Positions 48,301-61,464 are shown, numbered from the stretch's first letter. The stretch is DNA of 64,000 bases from Struthio camelus (GCF_040807025.1 NC_090942.1:177448247-177512246); one strand, 5' to 3'. Translations and numbers: made by a program. Notes: a model not told the origin generated them from the letters alone.

Positions 48301-50233
48301 CTTTGTTTTAAAACAACCAAGGGAGACAAACTTTTTTAAAGGTAGCTTCAGTCAGTCTCTAGGATTCCATTCCTGATGGGTTTTTGTTTGTCCTTTTTTT
48401 TTTTTTTTTTTTTTGCAAAACACGATACAAAGTGTACCTGCATTTCAAACTCTTTTTTTCTAGCACCAGTTAGCGCAGAACTAAAAAAAAATCTTTGATC
48501 TCAGTAGTGAATAGTATTCTATATGTTCTTTTCAGTGCCTTATTTAGCAGCTCTACTTATTATCCTTTTTAACCTTTTATGTTTATAACTTACCCATCTA
48601 AAATGTTTGACCTACCTTGATTTATCTGAAATATAGTTATGATATACCTTGATTTTTCTCTCTTTCTGTTGTAAACTTCTTGTGAGCCGTGCATTTGAAT
48701 CGGAATTCAACTCTAAGCAGATTTAAGTGAAATAAAAGTTATAAATAAGGAAGAAAACAAGTTAATAAGGAAGAGCAGATTACTTTTGTTTGTTGCCAGA
48801 ATTTTCACAATAGTATGTGAATATTTGTTTGTTTCCCATTTGGATATGGGCTGTAGATGTTGTCTATAACCTGCAAAACATCTGCACAAGAGAACAGTAA
48901 AAATAGGTTAGATTTCTTCCTTAAACACTGTTTCCAATGATTGTTTCCTTTTCTGTAGTTTATAGATATCAGTTGGAAACTGGGAGTTGCAATGAGCTCT
49001 GACACCTGCAGGTCTCTCAAGTATCCTTATGTTACAGTGACACTAAAAGTGGCAGACCCTTCAGGACAAATAACAAACAAATCTTTTGAAATGACGGTTC
49101 CACAATTCAAGGTCTGTAACCCAGTGTTATTTGATTCAGTCTCTTAAGAATAACTGTGGTGTGGTTTAAAGAAGCATATATGTACCTTGATGCCTACATT
49201 TGTGATGCGTAATTACTAATATGATATTTGAAAGATGAAGTATTAAAGATGAAGTGTTAAATTTCAGTTTAAAACACTGAAAACAGATACCTATTTCATA
49301 GCATATAGTTCTACGTTGCTTTTCCGAACAGGTTTAGTTACTGGTAAATTAACCTTTTCTCTTCCAAATAAACTTAGAACTGAAGATATGAAGACTTTTT
49401 GATCCATCTTGTCAGCTGTCCATCTGCCTCATCAAAAACTTCTGGAGATATTCTAAATCTATGGAACTGTTTCCTAGCCTCAAAATCTAAAACTTAGGTT
49501 CAGCCTGGAATTTGCTAATAATTAAGAATGGTGGTCAGTCTGCTTTGGTTGTTGGCTCTTAATTGTTGTGCTTTCAGCTATAAACTTTGGTAACTTTGTT
49601 TAATTTCACATAAATGTGGGAATTCTGTCATTCTCTGTTTAGAAGGCCAGTACGTCAGTTAGAATGCTTATCTTACAAGCTTAGAGGTAAATCTGTGCAG
49701 TTAGGCAGGAAGGAATTTTTGAGCAGGATATTCTGAATCCTTGGCTGTTCTGAAGTCTCACACCCAGTCTTTCTGGGTGAAGTTTATTAAATGATTTGCT
49801 GATCAACTATTATAAGAAAGGGTTGCTGTATAGGAGGTCTGGATTATTTCAGGTGGGAGTAGAAACACTTGTCTAAGACTTGCTTTTTTGTAGTGTGACA
49901 ACTGCTACGTTTTTTTTATGGCATCTTTTCCTATTAGTAGTCAAACCAATGCAAATAAGGCATCATCTGTGGTAGGTTTAATAGTGAGTGTGCCCAAATG
50001 CTATTGAGGCCACAAAAGGAAATGCAAAATCTCTTTCACTTCAACCTGCAAATTCTAACCAGAGGATAGAGGGAATGTGAGAAACCTGGATTAAGTGAAC
50101 TTCTTGTATAGCCTTCTGGTTTGGACTACAGTTCAGGCCATTTTTTGTGCAACTGGAACTTATCTTAACTCTTATTTTTCAGAACTTCTTCAGACAGTTC
50201 AAGGAAATGGCAGCTGTCCTTGAAACAGTTTGA
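45034..50233 (+). CDS. COMMD6: COMMD6, COMM domain-containing protein 6, full-length form
   Basis: COMMD6 is a subunit of the COMMD ring of the CCC/Commander complex, with CCDC22 and CCDC93, which acts in endosomal cargo recycling. COMMD proteins also modulate NF-kB. Seven exons join in phase: 45034-45082, 45714-45772, 46361-46426, 46525-46601, 47751-47919, 48959-49111 and 50183-50233. They give 207 residues and a TGA stop. The C-terminal COMM domain (about 141-207) starts FIDISWKLGVAMSSDTCRSL and ends RQFKEMAAVLETV, matching human COMMD6 closely. Residues about 10-125 form a helical N-terminal domain of the type seen in other COMMD proteins. The usual human product is about 85 residues and lacks most of this domain. 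ATG context is GCCATGG. All donors are GT; the exon 6 donor (GTCTGT) is weak. It is divergent from UCHL3 and upstream of TBC1D4 on the same strand. Confidence 0.94.
45714..45772 (+). CDS. COMMD6: COMMD6 exon 2
   Basis: This exon is 59 nt with acceptor TTTTTAG and donor GTAAGT. It completes an Asp codon with exon 1 and then reads LGGAADKINLIPQDFFAEL, ending phase 0. It is part of the N-terminal helical domain. Confidence 0.88.
46361..46426 (+). CDS. COMMD6: COMMD6 exon 3
   Basis: This exon is 66 nt, 22 codons, phase 0 at both ends, from CEQVIQHLNRR to NTIELCQ. The acceptor is TTTACAG and the donor GTAAAT. The next intron is only 98 bp. Confidence 0.9.
46525..46601 (+). CDS. COMMD6: COMMD6 exon 4
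   Basis: This exon is 77 nt with acceptor TTTTTAG and donor GTAAGC, ending phase 2. It encodes RLQTSGIEINVGDLAKIAN and then TFSFLF plus two bases. It is helical N-terminal domain. Confidence 0.9.
46602..47750 (+). other. COMMD6: COMMD6 intron 4
   Basis: 1149 bp, AT-rich. It contains an exon-like stretch at 47431-47502 with a good acceptor, which would insert a stop if spliced in; it is treated as a decoy. Confidence 0.8.
47751..47919 (+). CDS. COMMD6: COMMD6 exon 5
   Basis: This exon is 169 nt with acceptor CTATAG and donor GTAACT. Its first base completes the split Ser codon, followed by TAARSNLSTEELVTALGNAV and ending NMATVGQ in phase 0. It contains the end of the helical domain and the linker before the COMM domain. 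Confidence 0.9.
47920..48958 (+). other. COMMD6: COMMD6 intron 5
   Basis: 1039 bp, AT-rich, with the T21 tract. Nothing else is seen. Confidence 0.85.
48394..48414. repeat. Poly-T tract (21)
   Basis: An uninterrupted T run in COMMD6 intron 5, well upstream of the exon 6 acceptor. Confidence 0.9.
48959..49111 (+). CDS. COMMD6: COMMD6 exon 6 (COMM domain)
   Basis: This exon is 153 nt, 51 codons, phase 0. It carries the conserved Trp of FIDISWKLGVAMSS, then SLKYPYVTVTLKVADPSGQ and EMTVPQFK. It is the segment most similar to human COMMD6. The donor GTCTGT is non-ideal at +3/+4. Confidence 0.95.
49112..50182 (+). other. COMMD6: COMMD6 intron 6
   Basis: 1071 bp, AT-rich. No feature is recognised. 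Confidence 0.85.
50183..50233 (+). CDS. COMMD6: COMMD6 exon 7 (terminal coding exon)
   Basis: Acceptor TTTTTCAG is followed by 16 codons (NFFRQFKEMAAVLETV) and TGA. It forms the C-terminal amphipathic helix of the COMM domain. The 3' UTR starts at 50234. Confidence 0.95.
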   Translation, partial: NFFRQFKEMAAVLETV

Positions 50234-51408
50234 ACGGAACTTTTTACAGTGAAGTTTCTAACAGACTTAGATCGAGTAAACTTTCTGTTCTACACAGGGA
50301 GTAGAGTGCTGTTTTTCAAACAAGGTATGTATACTCATGTTCCTGAAGAATATTTGCCAGCATCCTCCTTGAATCACTCCGAAGACTTCTTCGCTTTTGA
50401 ATACTTGAGATCAACTCTGCAGTGTCTGTAAAATGTGTTCAGCTTTGTTCATCCTGGTATACGAACGATCAGGATGTGTAAGGAGATGTGTTACTGTAGA
50501 CTTTCTGCTATCCAAGATGAAGAAACTATGCATTTAACTCTGCAGTGCAGAAGGATATGTGGAAACATTAATTTGACTGATATTAAGAGAAGTGTAAATC
50601 CCGTATTAACTATTTTGTCTGTAAAATTGAGATGTGCATAGAAACAACACTATTATCTATGCGGAGTACGTATAATTACACATAGCAAGCATACAGTTAG
50701 TCTGGAAGAAAAGCAGTGACAGGTAGTTAGTTGCAGGTATTTGCAGACCAGGCTTTCAGTTTCTTTTTAATTACTGGAGAATGTACTTGTCTTAACAGTT
50801 TATTTCAATACTTATTTCCCACTGCCTGGGCTTATGAATACTGAGTTAGTGCAGTACACTTCTCTGGAGACCTAAAACTTACTCCCTGAAATGAAGCCCA
50901 GAGGCTAACTTTAAATTTAGGAAGAGAGGTTAACTTAATTCAGAAGCATTTTAATATATTTTTTGCCTTTGCATTTAATTCAGCTCTAATTTGTGGCAGT
51001 CTGCTTGATGTTTTGATCAGCACTTTGGTTTCTATATTAAATTAGACTATTGATGTAGTTGCCTCACTGCATCCTCTGAACTAGAAAAGTCAAGAGCAAA
51101 CTTGAGAATTCAAAGCTGGTGCATTAGCCAAACACATCAGAGAAATGACTGTACTAGAAGTCAGCAAGGTGGGTGTTGTTTTGTTTTTCCTGCTTATATT
51201 TTGTGGCGGGAGTCCATAGGGCTGTGGTGCTCTGTCAGAAAATGTCCTGAGGAGTAAAATTTGACTCTGAGAATGGGGGCATTTTCAGAGCAGGAGTGAT
51301 AAATTCAGTGTGCTTATGTATTCTCTCTTTTTTCCTTCTTGTTTCTAGAGTTTTACAAAACTCTAGACTAGAGTAAACAAAACACAAACTACAAATACAG
51401 TTGGATGT

Positions 51409-51414
51409 AATAAA
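51409..51414 (+). terminator. COMMD6: Candidate COMMD6 poly(A) signal
   Basis: This is the first exact AATAAA after the COMMD6 stop codon, about 1.2 kb downstream, with a GT-rich stretch just after it. Other exact copies at 51698-51703 and about 52922, and ATTAAA at 51036-51041, are alternatives. The real cleavage site cannot be chosen from sequence. Confidence 0.3.
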
Positions 51415-54400
51415 AACAATAGTGTTGCATTTCAAGATAGGCTGGTGGTCTAATTAAACAAGTAAGTCTGAAGATAGACAAATCATACTAATAAGCAGGC
51501 TGAATTTTATGCTGCAGCTTTGGAAGGCTGGAGATTGAGAACTAGTTTTGTTGGGACAGATCCCTAGGTGATTTCAAGCCCGTAAGTGAGAACATCCAGC
51601 TTTTTAGCCCACAAAAAGCCTTTTTAACTTTTTTACTTTTTTTTAGAAGCTGGCTGAAAGACGCTGCTACAGGTCTTGCCTGCCTTTTTCTCATGAAAAT
51701 AAACTGCACCATGTTTTCTGTATTAGGTGTACTTTGAAGAGAGATACACCCCCCCCCACACACTATTATTTTGAGCGTTATTAATGATATGTTGGCTTTA
51801 ACCAGTGACACTAACAGTCTTGTGCTGTGGCTGTTAATCTGGATGATACTTCCTGTGTGCAGATGAAGTCACAGATGTTTGCTTCAGGGCAGGGGAGAGC
51901 AGAACCCTATTTTCTGGGACCTCTCAATGGAATGTCACAAAACGGCCTCAGGAGAAGACTTCCTGTTTGCCTTTTCCCATGTCTGTCTTCATGGCCTTGG
52001 GGCTGAGCGTATTGCAAAAATCTTCCTCTCTAAGTGTGTGGAGAAGTGTTGTGAGCAGTTAGTAATTTTTTTTTTAATGTAATCTGTAGAAGTTGGAATG
52101 TAAGGCATCTGTAACTGGAAAACATTGTCATGCTTTGGCCTAGTGAATTAACTGGTTTAGATCAAGGTGGGGGAGGTGTGTGTGTGTTTATTCTCTTTAG
52201 AATGAGAGTGAAGTTGGAGTCTGACAATGCACTTAAGTTCTCCATAGTGCTGGAAATACTTGTGCCTTCGTTGGAACTGGATGAAGTCCAGTCTTAACTT
52301 TAAGTACCTTTCCAGTCTACTCAATTACTGGTTATGAGAAAACTTCAGTTACCATTTTTACTTGGTCTGTCACCAAGAGGAGAAAGTTGGCAACATCTGA
52401 AAAGTGTAACTGTTACATTTTGTCAAGTTAAATATGCCAGAAATACTAACGAATATTTCTGAAATGTCCCTGCGTTCCTGAATGCGTGTTGTAACTGGCT
52501 GGAAGATGCCCGGAGGTGTGTGCTGTACCAGCACAACTGACTGAGAATTCTCAGAGGTGTTTAATCCAAGAGATGTGACTAGAAGTTGGCTATGAACTCA
52601 AACTAATGGGATTTATCTTGATCACTATCAATAGGTATTCATATACTAAACAACGGAAGAATTAAGCACTATTTAAAAAAGTAAAAACCTAACAGTCTGC
52701 AGGATGGCAATATTAACTTGTTCAAACAAGCTGTTGAGACGTGCTTGTCTATTTGCGCCAGATCTTTTTAAAGTGAATCAGGAGTCCTTATGTATTCCTG
52801 GTTCTACCTGTTGGTTGATACAGAATTGTGTAACATGAATATTTTTGTAAGTCCGCAAACGATCATTAAACATATAGGTGACAAAGGTAAAGATGGTCTG
52901 TATTTTATTTTAAGTCTACTGAATAAAACTGTCTCATAAACACTACAGTGGGTAAAGTTCAGAGCTAGGTTATGATAAAACTTTTTTTATTAAATTAGGA
53001 TGGAGTTCAGACAAACACAATCTTCCTCTGTGGTGGGGTACCAAAGAGCTGAGGGATAACTGCAGTGATCAGTTACAGCCAGACAAAATAGTGTATTTAA
53101 CCTGGAAAGAGATATGCGATAAATGAAAATTTTCAAGAAATAGCATGCAAGTGGTTTTCTTTTCCTAACTGTATATAGAGCACAAACAGTTTTTCTTTTC
53201 AGCAGTTGCTTGGAGCAGGGCAAGAGAAGGGAAGAGGGAAGAAATGGTCTCATACAGTAAACAAAGCCAAGGGATGGAGGAAGGAATTTGTTGGCTGGCA
53301 ACAGCTAGCTTTCTCCTTCATCACCTGACCATTTTCTTGCATTAGTTCAAAACACACCAGTTCATTTACAGAATGCCTTTTATTTTCTAGAAAATGGAGA
53401 AAAGTTCAGAGGGCAGAAATGGCTGTAGTCTCTTCTGCATATTAGTGTTTTATACTGCCCACTCGCTTTGGCCTAGTCACTGCCAAAGTATAAAGCATGT
53501 CTGTGTTGAACTCTGTCATTCCTGCTTCCACAAAATTTGTATTGCCTTTCTTTAAGCACACTTCAAAGCTGTGTAGCCTATCTTTATTTATTTTTTTAAT
53601 TTTCCTATTTTCAAGCTTTGCTACTGTATTTAAAGATATGCTAGCAGGGACCAGTTGAAAAGCAAAAGTAAAAAGGTGATAAAATAGGGGGACAGGGGAG
53701 AAGAAGCTTTGTCTGTTGTTTGTTCCTGCTTGCTCTCTTCACTATGGCATTTGGATGTTTTATTATCCTCTTACTGTGGGTATAAAGAGAGGGCAACTTT
53801 GAATCCTTTGCAGAGTCAGGCAGGATTATTCTGTTTAGCCTCTGCAGTACTAGAATAACACATGAAGATTCCAGAGTCACTTAATCTACTGCAGCAAAAA
53901 TGCCCCATCCTTTAACAAGCTTTGCAATGGGGAGTACTTAAAATTCAGTGGCATCCATCCTACCCAGTAAGTGCCCTTTTGTTATCCACCCTCCTCCCCC
54001 CCTGCTTTTTCTTCAGTTTGGGAAGTGGGCTATACTGACTCTGTAGTAAAAGGTCATATGACTCTTGGCTGGGCTGCCAACTTACTGTGTGTTCGGTTGA
54101 TTTAGGAAGTCGGACCTGCGTGCGGGTCAGTGCATGATACAAGTGCCTAGAACTGGGTTCAGCTTGCATAATCTGTTCCTACAGTATTTCCTTACTGAGG
54201 TCTACAGGAGGCTTGGTCATCTCATAAACAACTGAATTTCGCCAGCACCTTTGTCTGAATATTTACTTTTGTTTCCGCCATGCGGTGCTGTCGATACATT
54301 CTCATCAAGTCCTCTTTTAGTGCTAGAGTTGCTCATAGACCTCATGCTTGTTAGAGGGATGATGAGTCAGTCACTATGCCCAATCATGGGTGCTTTGAAA

Positions 54401-55910
54401 GACTTTCTGAATGTTAATGGTCTTTCTGAAGGCAGGTGAAGAAATGTCCTGCTATTTGAACTGAGCTGTTGGGATATATCTGTTAATTATTCATGACTTT
54501 GTATCTCCTTGAGGAAGTAATGAAGCTTAATTTGGAAATGAAGTATGTGCTTAGTTGGATATTATCTATCCATCTCAGAGACTGCTGACTGATTATGTTC
54601 CACCTGCCTTGCCTGTGATAACTGTTTCTGTTGGATATGTGCAGGTGCCATAGTTTCTAAATAATTTGCTAGTGTTTACAAAATATCACTGAAATTTACA
54701 GTTTATAACTATAATATCTGTCACTTTTGTACTTCACATAATTAGCTCTGGAACAGTAAGCTTATATATATATCAAAAAAGAAGGAAAATCTTACTGCTT
54801 CATGTAATAAAATGTCTGTGTGGGTGGCAGTTTGTTTTAAGATGTTTGTTATGGGAGTGGTCACCAGGTGGCACTGCTACACGTAGTCTTGCTACACAGT
54901 AATGCTTTGAGAGTGCGTGTCTGACACGGGTAGTCCTTTTATTTTTCTTCTCTGGGTGACTTACTGTATCTGTAACTCTACCTGTTTATACTACTGTAAC
55001 TTTTTATATTGTTTGAAAATACTTTAACTTTTGTTATAGTATGCACATCAAATTTTCAATGATGCATGTCGAAATTTCCAGCTACATAAAAATGCAGTAT
55101 CTTAATGATAATATATACCCTACATTACACATTTGCCATAACTTAAAACAGTCATATAATTATAGCAACACTTACACATTATTACTTGCTCTTTACATAG
55201 TGTCATGTTACATTTTTATTGGGGCCTGTTCTAGATTTACAATTTTTCCTATATGTCTATATCTGAAATAACTTTTTTCTAGATCTAAATCTGGTTCAGA
55301 GAATAAGCATTTGCATTTCTCTATCCATTTTTATGCAACTTAACTACTCTAGCTTTCTATATTATGCCACTTAGTTTTCAGTGTCCTTATGCCATACTGA
55401 TTACATTTAAGAATACACATTTCAGCCACTGGAAGTGGCATTGTTGCTTAATTCCCGTTAGTTACATCTGAATCTGACAGATAATGTTCTGATGTTCTTG
55501 CAACTATTGAAGTTGCTAGAAATTTTTTTTACTATTTTTGGGGCCAGGGTTTCATCACTATTGTGTTTGAGATAGAAGGTTATGAGTGTTTTTTAAAAAT
55601 TGTTTGCTTGAGAGCTAGGCCAAATTAAACCAAGAAAGGCCTCCTTCCCAGTGATGCTTCCAAGCTGTCAAGTATTGAATACTACAACCACACGTGCAAC
55701 TTGAAAAGGGTGTTAAAGTCTACATTTAAAATGAGTAAAGGAATGTAAGTGAATCACTGGTGTGCCGTGCAATACTTACCTTCTCACAATTGGGGATGTG
55801 GGAAGAAGAGATATGTTCAGCAGTCTACATAGTTAAGACAGCAGATGTGGATTTATATAGGAAGGAGTCAAGGGAGGTGAAAAAAGACAGCAGATGGGAA
55901 TCCCATAATC

Positions 55911-55933
55911 TTTTTTTTTTTTTTTTTTTTTTT
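55911..55933. repeat. Poly-T tract (23)
   Basis: An uninterrupted T run in the COMMD6-TBC1D4 intergenic region. It could be the tail of a minus-strand retroposed sequence, but none was recognised beside it. Confidence 0.9.
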
Positions 55934-58182
55934 GCTACTCTGGCATCATTCTTTTGTTCTTGGTATTGCATTGGGAATACAAGTGCCCTATCGTCCATAG
56001 TAAGCTGTGCCTTCTCTCACCAGACATACAGTACTAAGCTGTGCTTCTTAGTTGTCTTCAAAAGTTCTAGTAATATTTTAATGGTGATACCCTGTTCAAG
56101 TTTTTAGGGCATTTGCATTTTTCTCTTGAGCCGGATATAACTTGTCATTTTTGAAGCTGAAGCAGTTTTGCCTCCCAAAGCATCTCTGTTTCTTACTGAT
56201 TCTGTACTATACTGCAGCTCTATTAACCTTTCTAGCCTGTGTTCCTTCATTTGTCATCACTTAACTTGTGGAATAATCTCAAGGAGTTCCCGTTAGCTTT
56301 GGTCTTGGTTTTCATCTCTGGAGAGCTGGAGGGAACTAGGATCTCTTCCGAATCCTAAAATGAGTTTGAGCAAGCAGGCACTATCACGGAAGAGAAGTAG
56401 ATTCCAGCAGCTGCAGAACTCCCTCCTTGTTTCTTCTCTTTTTTTCATATGTTACTGTAGTGGTCGGTGAATGGTAGGGAAGTAAATGTATCCTTTATAT
56501 AAAAGCAGAAATAGTTGGGAATGTGGAAGTTCTTGCTGCAGAAGTCATCTCCTGCAATAACTAGCTTTGCAACCGACCTGAGTGGCTAACGGCAACCTTA
56601 ACTCTCTGTCATCTCAATGACAATGATTTTAGTGAGCTGATCTGGTGTTGAGTTTTTGCAGAACACTTAGGGAAAAATAACACGTGTCTGTTGGGGGGGA
56701 ATTGCCAGGGGAATTGTCAGTGTTTCCACTTGGAGAGCTGCTCTGATCACACGTGAGACCACAGGACTAAAGATTTGGGAGAAGTCAGAGGAATACATCT
56801 TCGGAATCTGCTCATTTTGCATTATATATACAGAAACTTTCTGTGGCATCTGAGAAACTTGCATTCTCTTCTGCAAAAAGTGAAGCCAGCCTTTTGTCAA
56901 CTGTAGCAACCAAGCTATACTTTCAGGACTGCAAAAACTTTCCTTAATAAACAGAACAGTATTCATCTACACTGGATTCAAGGTCTTCTCTGCTAGCAAG
57001 TTTTATCGGATAACCTTTACATGTCAAAAATAGATTCTCTTCCTCAGTCAAATGCTTTGAGGAAGGCAAGTATAATACTTCAATGCATTCTCTCTTTTAA
57101 TTAGTGCTGTATTAAATTGAGCATTGATACACTGTACATGGACTTAAGTGCGGTAGATCCTCTGAAGTTCTGGAGATGTCTACAAAATCTTCAGTCAGGG
57201 ATTATTCTTTTATGGTTTATGAACTCTGCTCAATTCCAGTTCCCCTAAATCTTCTTTGGAATGGTTCTCCTTGGCAGAACAAATTATAATTTGTTGTTAT
57301 GATCAAAAAAGATATGAGTGGGGGAAAAAAAGCCCTACCAGACTAATTTATCATTTTTTTACTGTGAACAATTACAGAGTCGCTTTTGTTTTTGACTTGT
57401 CTCTGCAAGAGTGATATGTCTTACTCAATTCTTTGGCATTATATCTTAAACTATAATAACCTCTATACATTCTGCAAAACATACTTTTTTAATTATTATT
57501 ATTTCTAGTGGTGTTTCTCACACTGTATGTTTCTATCCTGTTAGAATCATAGAGGAGAGGCCAGAATTTTCTCTGGCAGCCAAAGTTTAAAGCCTTGGTA
57601 ATACTCCCAGTCTACTGAACTTGCTTTCTAATACTGGAATTACACTAGCAGAAGTTACTTCACTGGTATTTTTGAATAAGATTAGGTAATTAAATTAATA
57701 AAATGTTTTCTAAAATAAAAATGTCCATATCTCAGATCTTGCTAAAAGGTGATTTAAGACTGAAATGAAATTTTCCTAGCTAAAAATAATGTAAATGGGG
57801 TAGCAGATCTTGAAATCTCAGAGAGCTAAGTGACAGCATTCTTAGAAAAGCAATAAGATAAGAAATTCCAGTTATAGGGATTTACTATTACTGAAATAAA
57901 ATATTCTAGTCCAAGGTAGTTATAATTACACAGAATTGTAAAATAAAGTCCACAGCTCCATTAATAACTTCATATTTTTCCTGCGGTTATAATTTTGGCC
58001 AAAAGGTTAAGATGATTGGATAACCACTGGCAATTAACAGTCTGATCATGTGAGATGGTGAATTCCCTCCACTGCTAGAGAAATTTCTGAAAACTGGGGT
58101 TGCTTACCATTTTGCAGGTTTAAGTCCTTTAACACAGCAGATAAAGTGATGATCCAGATATGATATGTGAAATGGCTGCTGT

Positions 58183-58248
58183 GGTGTACGTTACACAGTG
58201 TAACATCCATTACACTGTAATGTAATGTGCTGTAATCGGTGTACGTTA
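58183..58248. repeat. Nested direct and inverted repeat
   Basis: GGTGTACGTTA occurs at 58183-58193 and 58238-58248. Between them, 9-bp inverted arms ACAGTGTAA and TTACACTGT (58195-58203, 58210-58218) enclose a 6-nt spacer, followed by TGTAATG echoes. It is in the COMMD6-TBC1D4 intergenic region. Confidence 0.8.
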
Positions 58249-59751
58249 TTAAGGTATTGTCTTAATTAACAAAACATACTTGTTTTATTAAACAATATAA
58301 ACAATATATACTTCCTTAAAATATCTAAAGTTCAGGTCTCCATAGTTGGTTAGGAAGATAATATTTCTGTTGTACCTGTTTCACATATATTCTCCTGTTT
58401 CATAATATCAGTTTCATTTGGAATCTAGTAATATCTCAGAAGTCTTTATTTGTGGTGCTCTATTGACAAGCATATCAAATCCAAAATATTCAGAGATGTT
58501 TACTTGAATTTAGATAACTGTATCAGTGTTTCATGAGTTCAATAATATACCTTATTTTGAGAGATTTTTGCATCTAATGTCTTTCTAGTCAACACAAATT
58601 AATGTTAACTTACCAACAGTTCAAAAAAATCAGACTGGTTATTTGGTCAGTCTGACAAACTACAGATATATTTGTAGCACGTTGTTTGGAAAATGCTGAA
58701 CACAGTATACTTTTTCCAAACTTTAGATCTTCCAATGTTGTTTTTACTTTGAATGTTACAACTTGTTTCAAGAAACTTGGCCAAAAATAAAAAAGGAATT
58801 AGAAACATACTTCTGGCCTCTCAGCAGGGGCTTTATCTGTGATGTCTCTTGTATAGGTGGTTTTTTCCACTTGGGATGACATGGGGAGAAACTGCTCTTA
58901 CGTCCAGAGCTGAAAAGTATTTTCAGAGCTGTATGGATAAATCAGCATGGGCTATGGGAAGTTGTTTTCTTCTCCGTCCCGGAGCGTCTGGACTCCCATT
59001 GACTGAACTATAAGGATTATACAGCATTTGGACTAATTCCTGACTGTGGTGTTGGAAGTATTGGAGGGTGATAGTTTTGTTACCATTATAAATATTAGGG
59101 GGGAAATTACATGAGGAATATAAAAGGTGAGAAGCCTTGGTCATGAGTGAAGGAATATAATTCAATATATGATAAATTACGAAGCTTACCTTCAAGGTGC
59201 ATGAGGTGTTTTGACTGCAAAGAAACGAGAAAAAGGGAAAAAGTTCAACAACCAAAGTCATATAACTAAAGGACTGAGTTACTAATGAAACAGTGTCAAC
59301 AAGACGGGGGGATAAAAAGTGATAGGCAGATTAAGGGATAACGAAATGATGAAGTAAATGGATAAAGTTAATGGACAGCTAAGAAGGATTACTATGAGGA
59401 ATTGATTCAGAGAGATGTGAGAAGAAAAGACAGCCTGAAAACTGTTTGGATTAACATTTGAGAATTTTATTTTAAAGGCAGTTAAAAATACTAGTGGCAG
59501 AGTTTATAATAGATTAATTTAGTTCTTTATACAAATTCTTTTTTAAACTAAGCAATAAATCAGGTAGATCAAAATAACCAGATCTTGCATCATATTAAGC
59601 AAATCACTCAAGTGAAAGAGAAAACTGAGCAGCTTTACATTAACTGGCATAATGGTGACAATTTAAGAATTTCAGAGTCATTCTTCACATTTTGTTCCTC
59701 ACAGTTAAATCTGACTGAATAATTTGTAAAAATCGAAGTGTGTCCTTGGGA

Positions 59752-59756
<5 letters not shown>

Positions 59757-59785
<29 letters not shown>
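59757..59785. repeat. Poly-A tract (29)
   Basis: An uninterrupted run of 29 A, the longest in the window. No coding homology was recognised in the preceding 500 bp that would make it a processed-copy tail. Confidence 0.9.
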
Positions 59786-61464
59786 CAAGCTCTGTAGCGT
59801 CTCCAAGTGAAAACTTCCCCTTTCATTTGAACAATGTGAGAACATGAATGGATCTGTGATTACCAAAAAGAATTTCAGTCTTTTTTAAGCCAAAAAAAGG
59901 AAAGGAAAAGGAAAAAAAAAGGAAAAAAAAAACCCTACACAATTGTCTTCACCTTTCTTGCTTGCTATTAGTTATTTGTATTGCCACAGCACCCAAAAGC
60001 CTGGTTTTGGTAGGTCTCATACAAACATAATACAAAGGGAATTAATTTTCTCAGAGATGGTGTTCATGAACAGCTATAGCAATTCAGCCTTCCTGGTGGT
60101 GGTAGAGCATCTTGGTGGTTCCCAGTCTGTCAGCCCACGGGACTGGAGCTGTGTCTGCAGCTGTTTCATGGAAGTACATAATCTTAATAACAGTCTCGAC
60201 TAAAAGGTTAATGACAAGTGTGTAGACTGATGGACAAGATATTTTTAGGACTGAGAGGCCTGTGATCCAAAAAATTTGGGAATTATTATTTTAACTACCT
60301 CAGTTGTAAAATCTACTATGCAACACTGCGGTTCAGATGCTCATATGCGAGAAAATAGTCAACTTGGGAAAGCAGTTCTATTCTTGCTTGCCTAAACTTG
60401 CACCATTTTAGTGTGTGTTCAGCTGGTGTCCTGTGTACTAGAGACTTTTTCCATTAGCTGCGCTGTTATAAAAACCTCCTTTTAGAAGGGCTATGGGAAG
60501 AGGTATGAGGTCTTTTTTGAGTTATAGGTCAGGATATTAAAAGTGAAAAGTGCAACCAATTATCCCAAAACCAAAATGGATTTACTAAATAAATAGCGGC
60601 AAACTGGCCAGAAACTGCAGAATGTTTCGTTCTAGCAATCCGGATAATTGCGTGTAATGCTACTAAAATCCTGCTAGCGCAACAACTTTTGTGTCACTTC
60701 TGACTGCTGTGGGTTATGTGACCTGCTGTGTTACATGATCCTGCTCTACCCAAATAATTTAGTATACAGGCTCTAAATGACAGAGTAGCTCTTCAGTTCA
60801 GGCCACAGATTTTATTCTAGAGGAACTAGACAGGGGTAAGATGGTTGCTGTAATACCACGTTACTGGGAATCATCGCTGCTGCTGCTACAGGCAACACAG
60901 CCACAGTCACTACCTTTTAAAATTACTAAATAGACAGGGAGGCTGTTAGATTGGAAAAGCCTTGTCCGGCGACTTTTTCAGCTGAAGCAGACCAGTTACT
61001 AACGTTTACAGCAGGTGGCAGGTTTTACAGTGTCAAAAAGGATGTTATCGCGATAGCGAGAAAAACAACGCAAACAAACCGTAAGAGCTCCCACAGGAAA
61101 GAGAAACCTAGGAGAGGGGGAAAAAAAAAAAAAGGTCGTATTTAAGAATATTAAAATCCGCCTCCGTGGTGGAGCAGTGCTTAATGTAACCTCTGAGTGC
61201 CTAGCTGGCATTTAGCAGGGCGGCTCTGGCTCGCTCGCTGAGGGAAGGGAAAGGGGCTGCCTGCGGCACCTCTCGAAGCCGCAACAACGCTCAGCTTCCA
61301 GCGGGCGGGCGCGCAGGGGCTGCGCGGGGTTGCGCGCCCGGCGTGGCGGGCGCCGCTCCTGCGCTCCTCCCCGGGGCGTTGCGGAGGCGGCGGGGGCCTC
61401 CCCCTTGAGCCCTCCCCGTCCCGCCTCCTGCGGACGGGCAGGGAAGCGGCGGCTCGGCGGGGCG

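Larger units (their letters stand above)
50234..61199. other. COMMD6 3' flank and intergenic DNA up to TBC1D4
   Basis: About 11 kb. It starts with the COMMD6 3' UTR of unknown length. The rest is AT-rich with homopolymer tracts and the nested repeat at 58183-58248. No gene, RNA gene or clear mobile element was recognised; the open frames here are short and look random. Confidence 0.65.

Noticed and set aside
59757-59785. Poly-A as the tail of a processed pseudogene
   Set aside because: No coding sequence or recognisable gene copy precedes it on the plus strand; recorded only as a homopolymer.
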